Part shown: positions 46,361 through 60,200 of the stretch, piece by piece
Numbering within the stretch: the stretch's first letter is position 1
How the letters are laid out: the number at the start of each line of letters is the position of its first letter
Source of the DNA: Gordionus sp. m RMFG-2023
Taxonomy: Eukaryota; Nematomorpha; Gordioida; Chordodea; Parachordodidae
Length of the DNA: 64,000 nt
Direction of reading: 5' to 3'
NCBI RefSeq assembly: GCF_954871325.1
Contig: NC_088776.1
Coordinates: 40,442,569-40,506,568, forward strand
The notes under the pieces: generated by a model
Databases searched by the model: none
Told to the model about the DNA's origin: nothing
What the model saw: the letters and a program-made list of their open reading frames with translations, nothing else
Translations under genes and position numbers: made by a program

Positions 46361-47670
46361 TCGATTACCGTTATTGAAAAATAATTTAATTTCAATTTCG
46401 CGGCTATTCACGACATGAAATATCTAAAAGTTTTTACAAATAATGGAAGAAGAAAATAGTAAAATATATATAATCTAAAAAAATTATGGTATTGGTTTTG
46501 TTATTTTTATTTTATTTATAATTATAATACACAATGAAAAATATTTTATTGTTTTATTTATAATTTATAAAATTTGAATTATTAAATTAGAATATACAAA
46601 ATAAAAAAATTTAATTTCCATCTTCTTTTAATAATTTTGCAATTTTTTACAAAAATATTTAATAAAATAATAAGGAAGAAAATGTAAAATAAAAAAATAA
46701 TTAATTTCTCCCACAATTGATCATACATACCCCGTTTTCTTTAAAAGTCAAAACAAATCTTTTCTTCTTCGGGAATTCTTAGTACAATTTATTCTCTTGT
46801 GATTTATTATAAGCTGTTTTGTTTATCCCATTCAAATTAGTTTTTCTGAAATTCGCACTTTTATAAAATAACAAATTTATGTATTTTATTTTTCAAATTT
46901 TAACAACTTATTTCTAATCATTTATTGTTATTATAATTTTACATGTCAAATCCAAATAATCATAAAACATTTTTTTTATGCTTAGCAAGAAAATAAATAT
47001 ATTCTATTTATGGATTATACTCACCCTTCACCCTGAATATATTATATATTGTCAATATTTTATTTTAGTATATATCCGCCTGTCATTTCTTCAAATTAAA
47101 ATTTATTTTGGAAAATTATTTTTTTAATTTTATATTTATCAGGTCTGAACCCCGGGTCTGTGCTCAGGTTTCGTGCTCAGAGCAGGCCTGAGCACAAAAT
47201 GTGGTCCTAAATTTTACGATCAATCAAATTATCAACACTAACCACGATAGTTTTTAATATATCTAGTAAGAGATCCTCACTAAGGCTACAAATTTTTTAA
47301 GATTTAGGTTTAAATTATTTTATTTACTACAAAAATACAATTAGCCACAAATATTATGAGTTTTATTTGAACTCTAAGATGGTCTAATTTTTACAATTTT
47401 AAAAATACCTCATTGTATTGTTTAAATAGTTTTGCCATATAATTAAAATAAATGGTGTACGAAAATAAAAAAACATTTAAACCTTTTTAAAATTTGTTAG
47501 ATGAAAGTCGTCGCCATACGTCTATTAGTACAGAAAAATGTCACCTTTTATAGAAGTAATTTCACGAAGATATTAGAACAGATATTTTGACCCCCCCCCC
47601 CCCAAATATTATAATTATTTTCAAAGAAAGAATATAAGGTCTAGGTGATAATATTTATATTTTTAAATAA

Positions 47671-47870
47671 ACTAAATATTTAGCAATTATTATCAGATAT
47701 TAAAAACAATTGGTAATCTATAGGCTTAATTAACTCAATGGTAATAATTTATAATATTTTAAACATAAAAACTAAATTTTGAGCAATTATCATCAGATAT
47801 TAAAAACGAATGGTAATCCTCAGGCTTAATTCAAGCAATGGTAATAATTCCTAATATTTTTAACATAGTG
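47671..47870 (+). repeat. 100-bp tandem duplication
   Basis: Two head-to-tail copies starting at 47671 and 47771, each containing CAGATATTAAAAAC followed by AGGCTTAATT and ATGGTAATAATT. Visually about 85% identical. Confidence 0.75.
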
Positions 47871-50800
47871 TTATATTATAGGAATTAATAAATTGTAATA
47901 TTATATATTTTGGTTATTGAATAGTAATATGTTTTAATTTATGTAACGCACATTCAATTAATTCTGTTTATTCAAATTATATTTTTATTTTAATTATACT
48001 TTTATTTTATAACTTAACCTTTTTAATATTATATTCTAATTTTTGTTTGTAAAAAAATATATAAATAGTAGATTGAAAAAGAGAAATAAAAAAAGAGATA
48101 TTAAATAAAATAAATTATTTATTATAGGCTCAGCTCCTTCTCTTCACATAGACTAAATTTTTTAGATTTATACCTCAAGATTTAACATATTATGTTAAAT
48201 TACTGATTCCAAAGAAAGAAAACGAGAAAGATTAATAGTAGATAATGCCTAGAAAATATAAGAAAAAATAGACTAATTTAATAGATGTAACAAAAAAATT
48301 TATAAATATAAAATTTTATTCATTAGTATAAATTTTTAAAATATTTTATCAATTTAGAAATGATTGGCGTAGAAAAAAAATGAATGTCAACAACAAATAT
48401 ATTACTATTATTTAAATTTCTTTGAATCTTATTATATTTATAACAAGATAATTATCATTTTAAAAATATATTTAATAATGTATTTTTGAAGCAAATAAAA
48501 ATTTTAATCGGAATTACCACTGCTTGCATAACAAAAATTTAGGATAATTTTCTTAAAAATCGTTAGCATTAATTATTATTTTATGTATCTGTTAAAATTG
48601 AAAGTATCATATGCTATCATGCTATTGAATAATTTTGTTGCTATTTATGATTATTAATTTAAAATGCAAAAATAAAAATGTGAACATAAAAATAAATAGA
48701 ATTAAGCAAACTGTTGAGATACAAATAAGTAAAAACATTAAAATTATAAAAATTGATGAATTTCCATATTATATTGGAAAAAAATGAATTAAATAAGCAT
48801 TTGTTGGGAATTTTTCTATAGTAGAAAGAAATAAGGCAAGGGGAGATAATGACAAATTGGAAATATTTTTGAAGGGGCACCATGGATATCCAAGCCATGA
48901 GATGTGATAAATTTGAATAAGAATTGAGATCCATTTTTGGGGTGTAACTCAGACATCTTCCAAAATATAGAAGTCATTGGGATACAAAACATTTTTGTAT
49001 ATAAGGCCTTTGATAGCTGCATTATTAAATATAGCTGAAAACATTTTCTTAGACTTGGTCAGATTCAGACATTGATTTTAAAATATTTTATTCTTATGAA
49101 TATTATTTTCAAAATAACCGTAACATTGTTTATTAAATTTGAATGCTTATACATTTTCAAAGGATATTAAATATCTGAAATTTTTCCAAATATATTTTTA
49201 CCAATTTTATACTGATTATGACTATGCTGTTTAGGCCTAATTTATAATTCATCTTAATATAGAAATAATAAAAAAAAACGAATTCAAAATCAGTCAATTT
49301 TAAAACACAATGGGCTCTTTTTTTATATATTAACCAAATAATTTAAGAAAATCTTTTGATAATAAGTAATTTTTTTAAAAAAATATATAAATTTGTGGTT
49401 ATGTATTATGTTTAAATTCAACTGGCCTGTTAATTAAAAATAGCTAGCAAGATAAATCTAATCTTAATATTTTATATTACATAGATAATATTTTTAACAA
49501 GTAATTATAAGGTTTATTAAATACATACTTATATTACTAATTATACCATCTTATGATAATGATAGTGATCATATTCAATCGACAATTTTGTGGAAATTAA
49601 ATATATAAAAAATGCAATTTCCATATATACATTTCAATTCGTTATTTTTAATATACTTATATTTATTGTCACCAATGCTCGTTACATATTCGTAAAATTT
49701 ATAAATTAGGAAAAATAACATTTTTTCCTTGCTATAGGCATGTGGCACAGAACTAACATCTTCCTTAAAATTTAGTTTAAAATTTTGTTTTTATAAGAAT
49801 TTAAAAATATTAAATTTGAATTAGGGGTTAGCTGTAATTCCCTATCAATTTTACAATGTTTACTTGAATTTTTAAATAATATGGTAAAATTTATTATATT
49901 ACAGTTTACATATTTATGGAATAATATGTATGAAGATAAAGACTAAATTAGGAAATGTGTGATATGTCAGAAATCAGATAATGGATTTGTAAAAAAATTA
50001 TTCAAAATTAAGTGTTCCTATTTTAAAAAGTAATAGGCATAGATACATGTCAACCTCCCCCTTCAACTGATATTATTTTTGCAGTTGGTTACTTTGCTAA
50101 TTGAGGTTAAAATGCTTAGGATTGTAAAATAATAAAAATAACATTAAATAAATAAATTTTTTAAAAAAATCTTTATATAATACAAAATTGAAATCTAAAA
50201 AAAAATCAATTCAAGGGGCTATCAAATTTTTTTTTCGTTCAGGAGCTATTCAAAAAAAATGTTTGTTCAGATGGGCATAGAAAACAATTGGGTTCAGGAG
50301 GAGGCTATTCAAAATTTCAGAAACTTGAGCCCCTGCCCCCCCCCCCAATAGCGCTATTGACGTACTAATTTTTTATGGATATATTTCTCAACACACATCT
50401 ATGCTTTACCCAGCTAATATAAATTAATATATTTCATTTAAATAAATGTGATTCCACCCGATAAAATTATAAATTAGGAATGACAGCCATATAGATATTA
50501 TAAGATATTTCTAATCATTAAATTGTTAGATATTTTTTTGTACATTCGATACATTATATTTTACCTTAATTATGAAGGCTATTGCATTTAATTTAATGTT
50601 TTATTTGATATTTATTATTAATAATTTGGAAATGTGTTTTAAATATTTTTCTATAGTTTTTATTTATGTTATAAATTACTTAATTTTTATAAAATTTGAC
50701 ATTGACAATATACTATTATTCCACTAAAAATTTTTCTTATTTTTTAGAGGTCATTTATATATTTATGTTTTTCATTGCTAAAATTTAAAATTTATCTTTA

Positions 50801-51071
50801 GCATTTATATTTTAATCTTTAACTTAATGCATTTGACAATAAATCTCTATAAAATATATTAAAGAAATGCGGTATCACATTCGTTCAGATTATCTTTAGT
50901 TTAAATTATTATTTTTGTTATCTCATTGATAAATAATTTTGAACTAAAAGTGCTTAGTCACTTAGTAAAACTAATTATAGATATCTGTAATTTAGCAACC
51001 TATTAAAGAATTTTTCTAACTAAAAATATTCATGCTAGTTACATAAGAATTCTTATAAATGAGCTATTGGG
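47871..51071. other. AT-rich region upstream of SYNCRIP, no gene seen
   Basis: Includes the likely promoter and 5' UTR of the SYNCRIP homologue near its right edge, but no core promoter element can be named with confidence. Near 50225-50365 there is GTTCAGGAGCTATTC-type repetition and a poly-C run followed by the palindrome CAATAGCGCTATTG, probably an eroded element end. A short GC-richer patch at 48820-49020 has overlapping minus-strand frames that I do not recognise. Confidence 0.4.
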
Positions 51072-51276
51072 ATGTTTAATAATGAAAATTTGCAAAATTC
51101 ATTTGAGTTTATTAAAGGCTTTCCTAAAATTGATGAATTAACCCTGACCAATGGAAAGATGAATGGTTCTTATGATATTGAAGATCTAATGAATGATAAT
51201 GAAAATCTATCCCAACTTTATTCATTTGATTTAAATGAAAAGATATTGGAAGAAATTGAGGATTTAATTAACTCAG
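51072..51276 (+). CDS. SYNCRIP exon 1
   Basis: 205 bp from ATG, phase 1 out, donor TCAG|GTAATT. It encodes an acidic N-terminus containing [20 protein letters not shown], similar in layout to the start of the NURR domain (LPQKVAEKLDEIYVAG). Confidence 0.85.
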
Positions 51277-54200
51277 GTAATTTTAATATATCTTGATAAC
51301 TTATTTTTTTTAAAAAAGGTCATTTGTCACCAAAAGATATTAATAAAAGTTTTATGGAAATTATTAAAAGCAACAATCCAGAAAAAATCTTTCACATACT
51401 TCAAAAGTTTAAATCTTCAAATTCTCTTACTAAACCTGTTGAGGCTTTTACAAAAATTGATATTGATTATTTACATATTAATGGCAATGCACATGAAATT
51501 GAATCTAATCATAATTATAAAGAAACTGACAATAGCAATATCAATGTATCTCATATAAGACAAAACATAAATACTAATATAATCATTAATAATCAAACAA
51601 AATTAGCTAATTCAATTGCTAATTTATCATTAAGTGGTAGTAATATCAATAATATAGATATAAATGTTGAACTAATTGAAGATCTAAGTGAATTGGATAA
51701 AATTGAAAATGACAACCAAAGCAATTCTAATGATAATAGCAATAGTAGCTATAATTATCTTGAAAATTTGACTACTGATAAAAAAGATAACCATGATATT
51801 GCAATTACTAAATCTCATAAAAACCAAATAAAAAGAGGACCTAGTGAGACAAAATTAAAGGTTTAAATTTTTAAGTTATATATTTACTTATATTTTTATT
51901 AATTACCATAAAACATAGGAAATACTTGATAGAACTGGGTATTCTCATAACATAACAGCTGGTCAACGAAAATATGGTGGGCCGCCTCCAGATTGGGAAG
52001 GTTCACCTCCTTCTTTAGGTTGTGAGGTAATTAATTTTTATTTGAATTACAATGTGTAAGATTATGTTTCTAATAAATTATTCACATATATAGTAAAATC
52101 CCTCTAAGTTACCCACCTTCTACAAAATGTTTTAACAAATTCACAATTATTTGTTGGGTTATAAATCATTCTAATAAAATCAAATAAAAATATATTATTT
52201 ATGATCCTGCAGTTGTGTGGTCAGGATTTTTTTTTGCAACTTGTCCAGCCTCCAGATCCTCAGTTTGGTGAGGCACTATTATGTTTATCTTACTAATCAT
52301 TATGGAGATCAATATTATCCTTTTATTTATGAATATACAAATTTTACTCTTTTCTTTAAATGAATAGAATAGGTTAAAATAAAATCTTGTTATACTTGGG
52401 TTTGGGCAATTAACTTTAGCTTAGCTCCCAATTATCTAATTATTGTTCAATTAAATCAAAGAAATGATTTTACTCTACATCTTTATATACTATTTTACCC
52501 CATACTTGTTTAGTTACGATAATATAGTTAATGGGCTCTTAGTTGAATAAATGGTCTGATATGCAAATATAATGTTAACTTATATTTAATGTTAATATTC
52601 TGGATGAATTTTTGTGCAAATGTTTTATATATTGGTATAAAAATGGCTTACTCAATATTTTAGTTATAAAATATCTGCAAGCCTGAAGATTTTCCATTTA
52701 TATGGCTTGGCCTAGATTTTAAAAATATTTTCAGGCCTGTCAAATTTTTCGACCTGGTTTGCCAGAATTTTTTAAAATATCATCTATTTTTAATTTTGAT
52801 ATAAAATAATGGTGATTAAAAAATTTAGTTTTTAAATATACGGCCTAGCCTGTTAAAAAAAGTTTTTAGACTTAGCCCAGGTATATTTAAAAAAAAATTA
52901 AAATATGCATGCATAATATTTTTTTGGCTAAAATTTTAATTTAAAATTGGCAAAACCAAGCCATAGTATATGATGTTAAACAAAATTTATTTTAAAAAAT
53001 GAATGCGAAATATTTTTTTATTAAAAACTGAAAACCATATTGGAATTTTTCTTTAACTTTGGGACTTGTTTCATTAAAATGAGTCTCAATATGCTACTGT
53101 GGTCAAAATTTGAACCAACAAAGTTCTGCCCATGGATGTTTATTTTATTGAGGGTTTTCACTAACATAAAAGGCCACTTGGTAACAAATAAAATTATATC
53201 TCTTAAACCATTTGAAATATTTATTTAAAAAAAATACTATACCTGATGTAATTATTATTATTTTGTATTATTGCTTACTATATAAATTTGATTTATTACT
53301 TATTTTATTATATAAAGCTATGGTTTGTCTTTTATCTTTAAGAGTTATAAACAGTTGAAAAACAATTATGAATCCCTCTCATCAGTGACATATTTAATAA
53401 ATAAAACAAAATTATTTAGTTTTGTCAAATATTGGTTTGGGTTTTTTTTTGCTAATTTTGATCTTTGAATGGGTCCCAAACTAAAATCATGTACCACACT
53501 GCCCCTTAATATAATTTTTTGAAGGATGTAACATTTTTTTAAAATTTTATTTGGATTGAGGAGGATTTATTATTTATATTTATTCTGTAATTTTTTTCCC
53601 ATGTTATAAAATTTCTCTTTATATTAAATAATTGACCTTTTGATCCCTTGCATTACCACACATATCACTTTTAAAACTCTACTATTCTTTTTTTTCATTT
53701 CTCATTTTATTTTAACTGTCCATTTTAGTTAAACATTATTGTTTAAAAAATAATTATATATAATAAAAATTTTGTTTTTACTTAAAAGTATATTATAATA
53801 TATAATAAAACAATTTTTTAAAAATATTTTCAAGGTTTTTGTCAGCTACTAATATATGGAAATATGACAAAAAAATATATAATATTTTATTTTATTATGC
53901 ATTTATATTATATATATTATTTTATTATATATACATTTTTTCAAGTTTTTTGTTTGTGTTTAGATTTTGATCAATAATAATTATTTAATTTTATATTTTT
54001 TTTTGTACTTTTTTGAAAATTATTATAAATTATAATGGAAATAACGTATCCCATTTTTGTGATCAACATCAATACAATATAGTTACACTTTTTTTATTTT
54101 CTGAAAATTTTTTTTTGTCTAAATTTCTTCCGCTTGTTACGTTTTTTTGTCCAACCCATAAAATTTGATCAAAACGCTAGCTTCTCAGGTTATGAAGAGT

Positions 54201-57200
54201 TCGAATTAGACGGGTTGCGGTTAACATTCGGAACATTTTTTTTACCTACGAAGTTTGGATAAAAAAAACATACAGTAAAACATCCTTATAGTTTTAAATT
54301 GGATTAAATATTTAACTTTCGTCATTGGTATATGATTTTTCAATATTTTCCGACTGATTAATTGATATAATTTTTAAATTAAAATTTTAAAACTGACCCA
54401 GACCTTATAAATTAAAATATTTTTAGGTCCGGTATTTTTTTTATGATTTGATAAAAATAATCATATATAACCTATTCCACAACATATTTATGTATAGCTA
54501 ATAAAATGAATTAGGTTAAACTTATACATGGCGTGGCGTTACCCCCCCCCCCCCCCCCAAGTAAAATCTTATAGATGCCACTGTACTTATAGTTACCAAG
54601 GTAAATACATCGGGTTATTGAATTTAGTTAACTAATCCTTCATTCATAGTTAACGCAAATTCATGGTGAAGAATACAAAAATACATGATGTTTTGTATAC
54701 TTCGCCGCGAATTCGCGCCAGTTGTAAATGAGGGATAAATTTAATATCCCTTTAGACGTTAACTATATCATGGTTTTACTCGGTTGCTCAAATTCGGACA
54801 GCACATGATAAAATAAATACATCTTTTTATTTATTAGCAAATTTATTTAAATATCCAAAATATACTATTTATTATGACTAATTTAAATAAATTAAAATTT
54901 TCTATCATAATAAAAACACTTTAAAAATAAAAGTTTTATAATAAAAAATTGCGGAATGATAAATTAAAGGCCAAAAAATCTGCCACTACTACTTCAGAAG
55001 CCGAAATAGTGGTCGCCAAGCTAATTATTCAGTCAATAGATCTTTCTTCTCTAATTGCCTGGAATTTTTTAATTGATACTTACACCAGCAGCCGCATAAT
55101 TTTTCCACTATCACGAGTATTGACCAGGATAAAGTTCCATATTGAATGCCTTTATATCATTCATGCATAAGCAATAATGAGGGAAAGCCAACATTGTGCA
55201 TAATGATAATGTCTACGGGATTTATAATAAAATTAACAGACTTTCCCGAAGAGCTAGAAGGTTGGCAAGACGAAGTAAAACGATTATCCCTAACCCGAAT
55301 GTAGCTTCGACATCAGCCGCTCCTGTCACATAGAAGCTCGCGAAACACCCGAGGATTTGAAATATCCAGCCTAAAATCTTAACCACCTTAGCAACCACTA
55401 CAGCTGCTGGATCCGCTAAGAAAAAATTTACAAGAAATATAGATAGACGACATCATCATTAGAAGGAGAAGGAATTTAAGGGGCCAATCCGGATAATTGA
55501 TGTAAACGATATATCAACTAAAAGCCATTCGTCTGAAGATTATTCCCTATGCGTAGGCTTCTCGGATGATAATTCCCAAAGTCTATTGTTCATCACGGAA
55601 GAAAAATTTAGACTATATTCCCTATGCGTAGTGGCTTCTCAGATAACGATTCCCAAAGTTCATTGTTCACGGAAATTAAATTTAGACTATATTCGTTATT
55701 TTTAAATACGTCGTTTTTATATGACTTTATTCTAATTAAATAAATTAACGACTTTTAACGTGAAATAAAAAATTAAATATATTACTAATATGAACTTATC
55801 CTAAGGCTTAAATTATTTATTTTCTGAATAATGATAAATGGATAATGTATTTTACTTATTTTTTAACGTGATACGTGATACATCTATGTTGAGTAAACTT
55901 TGTTGGATGGAAATACTGACATGGTTAGCGCAAAGCTTCCTGAAATCGTAGGAATGAAATAAACTTTGAAAGCAGTTGAGGTAGCTTGATTTAATCTTGA
56001 GCAACTTCTTTATCGATCTATTTTATTTTTTCATTCTTATAAATTGCTTCATGTTCATACTTAAATCTGATATATCCTTCATTGCTCTATGGAACTCCGG
56101 TGTTTTGTATTTGCTATACGTCCCATTGAAAAAATAAAATCAGCGCATTAATGTATTAGGTTGCGATTTGAATTCCCGATGATATGAGCGATTTTCCTCT
56201 TTTCTTCTTAAGAGTAACACATACTGGAATGTGTTTGGATACCTTCCAGGGTAAAAAACTGCATTTATGATTCTTAAACATTTATTGATGAAAGTCTGCT
56301 TTCCAACTTATTTATCTCCTATTCCCCCCCCCCCGGTAGTAAATGGCGGATAACTATAAAATTAAATTTTTTAGCCTTGTGAATACCGATATCTTCCTTT
56401 TCCTCATTTTAAAGTATTTATAAAAATTTGTCCTCGCATTTTGGATTCTAATATTCCTCTTTGCATTTACCCACCACCTTGATGCTCTTCGAATCAATTG
56501 TGAAATCACCAGTTGTCGCATGGCTGGATGATCATCGTTTTGTCAAAATTGATAACGAGTCCTATCTTACGATTATACCAATTGAGGGCATAAATCAGGT
56601 TGTGAATTTCCTGGCTCCGTGTGGTGACAATAACAATATCATCCGCATACGATACCATTAGGTGATGATTACTCATTAAACTAAGTTCTAAAAAGTCGCA
56701 GCAGATAGTGCATTCTCCATTACTTTATTTATGGCAATGTTGGAGAGGGTAGAAACTTTGTTTATGGCAATGTTGGAGAGGGTAGGCGAAAGAGCGCAGC
56801 CCGGTTTGACCCCTTTTTAATTCTAAAATATGACGAGGTCGACGTCTTGTTGTTTAGCTAAAAGAAGCATATAAATTGTTATGATGATTCTTTAATGTTC
56901 TCACTATATTTATATCTGCCAACTTCCAATAGAATGCCCAATAAGGCATCATGACTTATGCTATCGAAAGCTCTTTTAAAGTCAATAAAGGTAGAAAGGC
57001 AATTTGTATTTATCGCATTTTTGTATTATGATTTTGAGTGCTTTTAGCTTCAAAATGTTTTTGTTAGGGCGATATGCACTTCTAAACCAGGCCCGGCACG
57101 AAATTTTTTTAAAAAAGTTTTACCCGGCCCGGTCCGAATTTATGAATTTATTTAAATATAGAAATTAATTTTTATAATTACTCAAAATAAACGATATATG

Positions 57201-60200
57201 TTATATGGGGTCTAGTTTCTATAAATAAAATCAAATATTTTTATTTTACATAAAAAATTTCGGGCCGGGTACGTGCCGGGCCTACTTTTGCAGATCTCTA
57301 GTTTGGAGTTCTAAAGAAAGTTGGGTAGGTTTTCGAGATTCGAAGATATGCATATAATGATTCAGCCATTTCTCATACATTTATTTACGAAAGTTTGCAT
57401 TGATACGGCACTCTGAAATAGGAACAAACTTGTCTATATATTTCAGGATTTTTTTTGTTGATTAAGAAGGCTATTCCAGCCCAGTGGCTCTCGGTAGTCC
57501 CTGAGATATTGATGAAATGATTAAACGTAGCGGTGTTGTTGCCTTTGTTATATGTCTCCTGTATAGCCGTCAGATCTATTTTATTATCAGTTAACAATTT
57601 TAAATAAGTTTATTGCACATGCCGCTTATGTTTTGGGTTGAGATGATAAGATGTCCTTTAAAAGTATTCATAGGCTGATTTTTATTCTCGTTAATTTTGT
57701 TAAGGAATAGATGCTTTTTTCCGATAAAATAATTTAAAAAAGTTTATGAACACTTTTGGCAAAGATTTAAACACGCTGCTAATTGCTTCTCTCTATTATC
57801 ATTTGCCAATATACGTTCAAAGTAGGAGCTACTTTGTAGATTATATGGCATAGCAGTGGTTTTGGGAATATTTTACGGAAAGACTTGAAGAATTGTGAGA
57901 AATGGATAACATTATTTTTTGTATAATGGTTTATTTGAATGAAATAAACTACGTTTCTATTGAAGCCCACGCACTGATTTGCTCGCATCCGATAAGACCA
58001 AATTCATATCAGTTGTCGGAGATATTTTCTTTGACTCGGTAGCGGACTAAAAGGTTTTATTCAGGCCGGATTCGTTCCTCGCAAAATTTTAAATTATTTT
58101 GCTTACCTTATTTTGTTACAAAGTTCTCTTTCTAGCCATTATAATTTTAACTCTTTCCTCGAGAAATCCTATTTTTTTTCGTCGAAACTTCCTATTTCTA
58201 ATATACGAGTACTCAAATAGACTCGATTATGGGATCCCATTTCTGATAATATATCAAAGTATTTTTCTTAAAATTCCTAATAACACACCTAAGTTTACGA
58301 CTTTCTGAATTAATAATTTTTAAGACATAAGATAAAAATATAGTAAACTCGATATCGTTACGCATAGCGAGTTATCCTTAGAGGCCTGCAAAACAAATTT
58401 CAAATCCCATTCGGCCCGAAAATTAAAATAAATGAACGAAGTAAATTTTTATAACACATCCTCTAGCGAACTTCTTTATTCCTTTTTTAAAAATTATGAA
58501 TATATTTTATCGAGGCTAGAAAAGCTGATCAAATAATTTTTATATTTCAAATAAATGATTGTAAAAAAAAATTCAATTTAAGGCAATAAAATATAACGAG
58601 TCACTCAATTATTATATATATTTTTTAATTCATAATTTGAAAATTAGGAAGGGGGGGGGTAGTTTCGGCTCCAAATTACCGAAACTTTACGAATGATTAA
58701 GTGTATTTTATTATTTTTATTCTCCAAAAGTTAATAATCTCTTTTAAAATATTTGCAATGTTTATGAATGAATGCAGTGTTGTTAAACAGCTCTATTTAA
58801 CCGATTTTTAAAAAGGAGTAAATCAAAATTTTGACCAAATTATTATTACCTAAACCTCGTAGTCTGCCATTTGTGAGCAAAATCAATAAGCTTGAGTAAT
58901 TTGTTTTTGGCTAAAATCTTGAGTTACTCGTTTTTAAAAATTGACAAAATCGAGCCGTTTAGCAACATTAGCTGAATGCGATTCTTTAGATATTTTAAAA
59001 CCCTTTTCTTGGTGTAGATAATATAACAAAAAATAATATAAAGTTTTAAACTACAAATTGTATTTTTAGTTCCTTTTATTAATTTATTATTAGGAAATTA
59101 TTTACACATTAAAATTTTTATGCAAGCATAAAATAACCAAAAACAATAAAAAAAAAATATCGGCCCCGATACGATATTTTTGAAAACGCTAAATATCGGT
59201 ACCGATCCAATCCAATATTATGATGACATTTTATTATTTGTTTCGCGTGGTACTTGTATAGAGTTTTGATTCGTTTGAGTTTTAATAAATATGTATAAAA
59301 TGCCAAAAATAACCTTGAATTATTTTTTTATTAATATTTTATTATTAGTTGTTGTTATTAACCTCGAAATTTCATTCTTTTAAAATGGCAAGGTAATTAT
59401 TTTAACCGCAATTTAATTGCCGTCCCCGTCCATAAATTTTTATAAATGTAATACGGTTCGTTCTACATAATCAATATATAGATATCTCGTCGTCATCTGT
59501 TGATATAATCTGAATTCGCATTCGCGCGCGCTAACTGTTTTCAGGGTTGTACAAATATATAATTTTAAAAATTAGCCTATGACATAAAAATAATATACAA
59601 GAACCCCTAAATTTCCTAAAAAATTAGTGTACGTGATATGTCTAAAAAAACAACTAGTTTTTGACCAATAGCTTAAATTATGCGGTACCTTTTTTTATTA
59701 GCTATAATAGTAAAAAGATACTAAATTTGTTTTAAAATAATATCCTTGAAATAAATTTATAATCACAAAATTTTTTTTTTCCAAAAAATCCACCGATATG
59801 TATATAAAAATTATAATGATTTGCGATTAAAGCTTAACTTATTTTAAAAAATTATGAGGGATGTTGAGGTTTAACTTGTTATTGATTTCTTGGTAAGGCG
59901 ATAGCTTGATAGGAGTGGTTTTTTCAATTTTAAATCAATTATTGATTGCGTTTTTTTAAATTTAAAGAAATCTGATTTTATCGGTTGTTAAATGTATTTC
60001 AATATTGTGTGAAATATACCTGCCCTACAAACATTTTTATAATCAACTCTTAAATAAATTTTAATTTATATTAATTTTTCCAAATCTTTTTAAACAAAAA
60101 TATAAAATTTTATCAAAAGTTTATTATGAAATTGTCTGAAATTTCATTATAATACATTTTCTGTAAAATCAGATATAAAAATTAATTTGGGGCTGAAAAC

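Larger units (their letters stand above)
45600..47240. mobile_element. Candidate nonautonomous element, TAGTGTTGTTAATTGGATTG termini
   Basis: The left end TAGTGTTGTTAATTGGATTG and right end CAATCAAATTATCAACACTA are inverted partners. Inside each lies a GC-rich block (CCCGGACCCGGG near 45630, CCCCGGGTCTG near 47150). Flanks agree at only 4 of 8 positions. The body holds a MITE (45775-45957) and a diverged piece of the inner palindrome repeat (46040-46360), so it is a nest of elements. Confidence 0.55.

Noticed and set aside
52205-52272. Possible extra SYNCRIP exon with QPPDPQFGE
   Set aside because: Looks slightly like the GGPPPD linker, but exon 3 joins exon 4 in phase and in family order without it, and its borders are poor.
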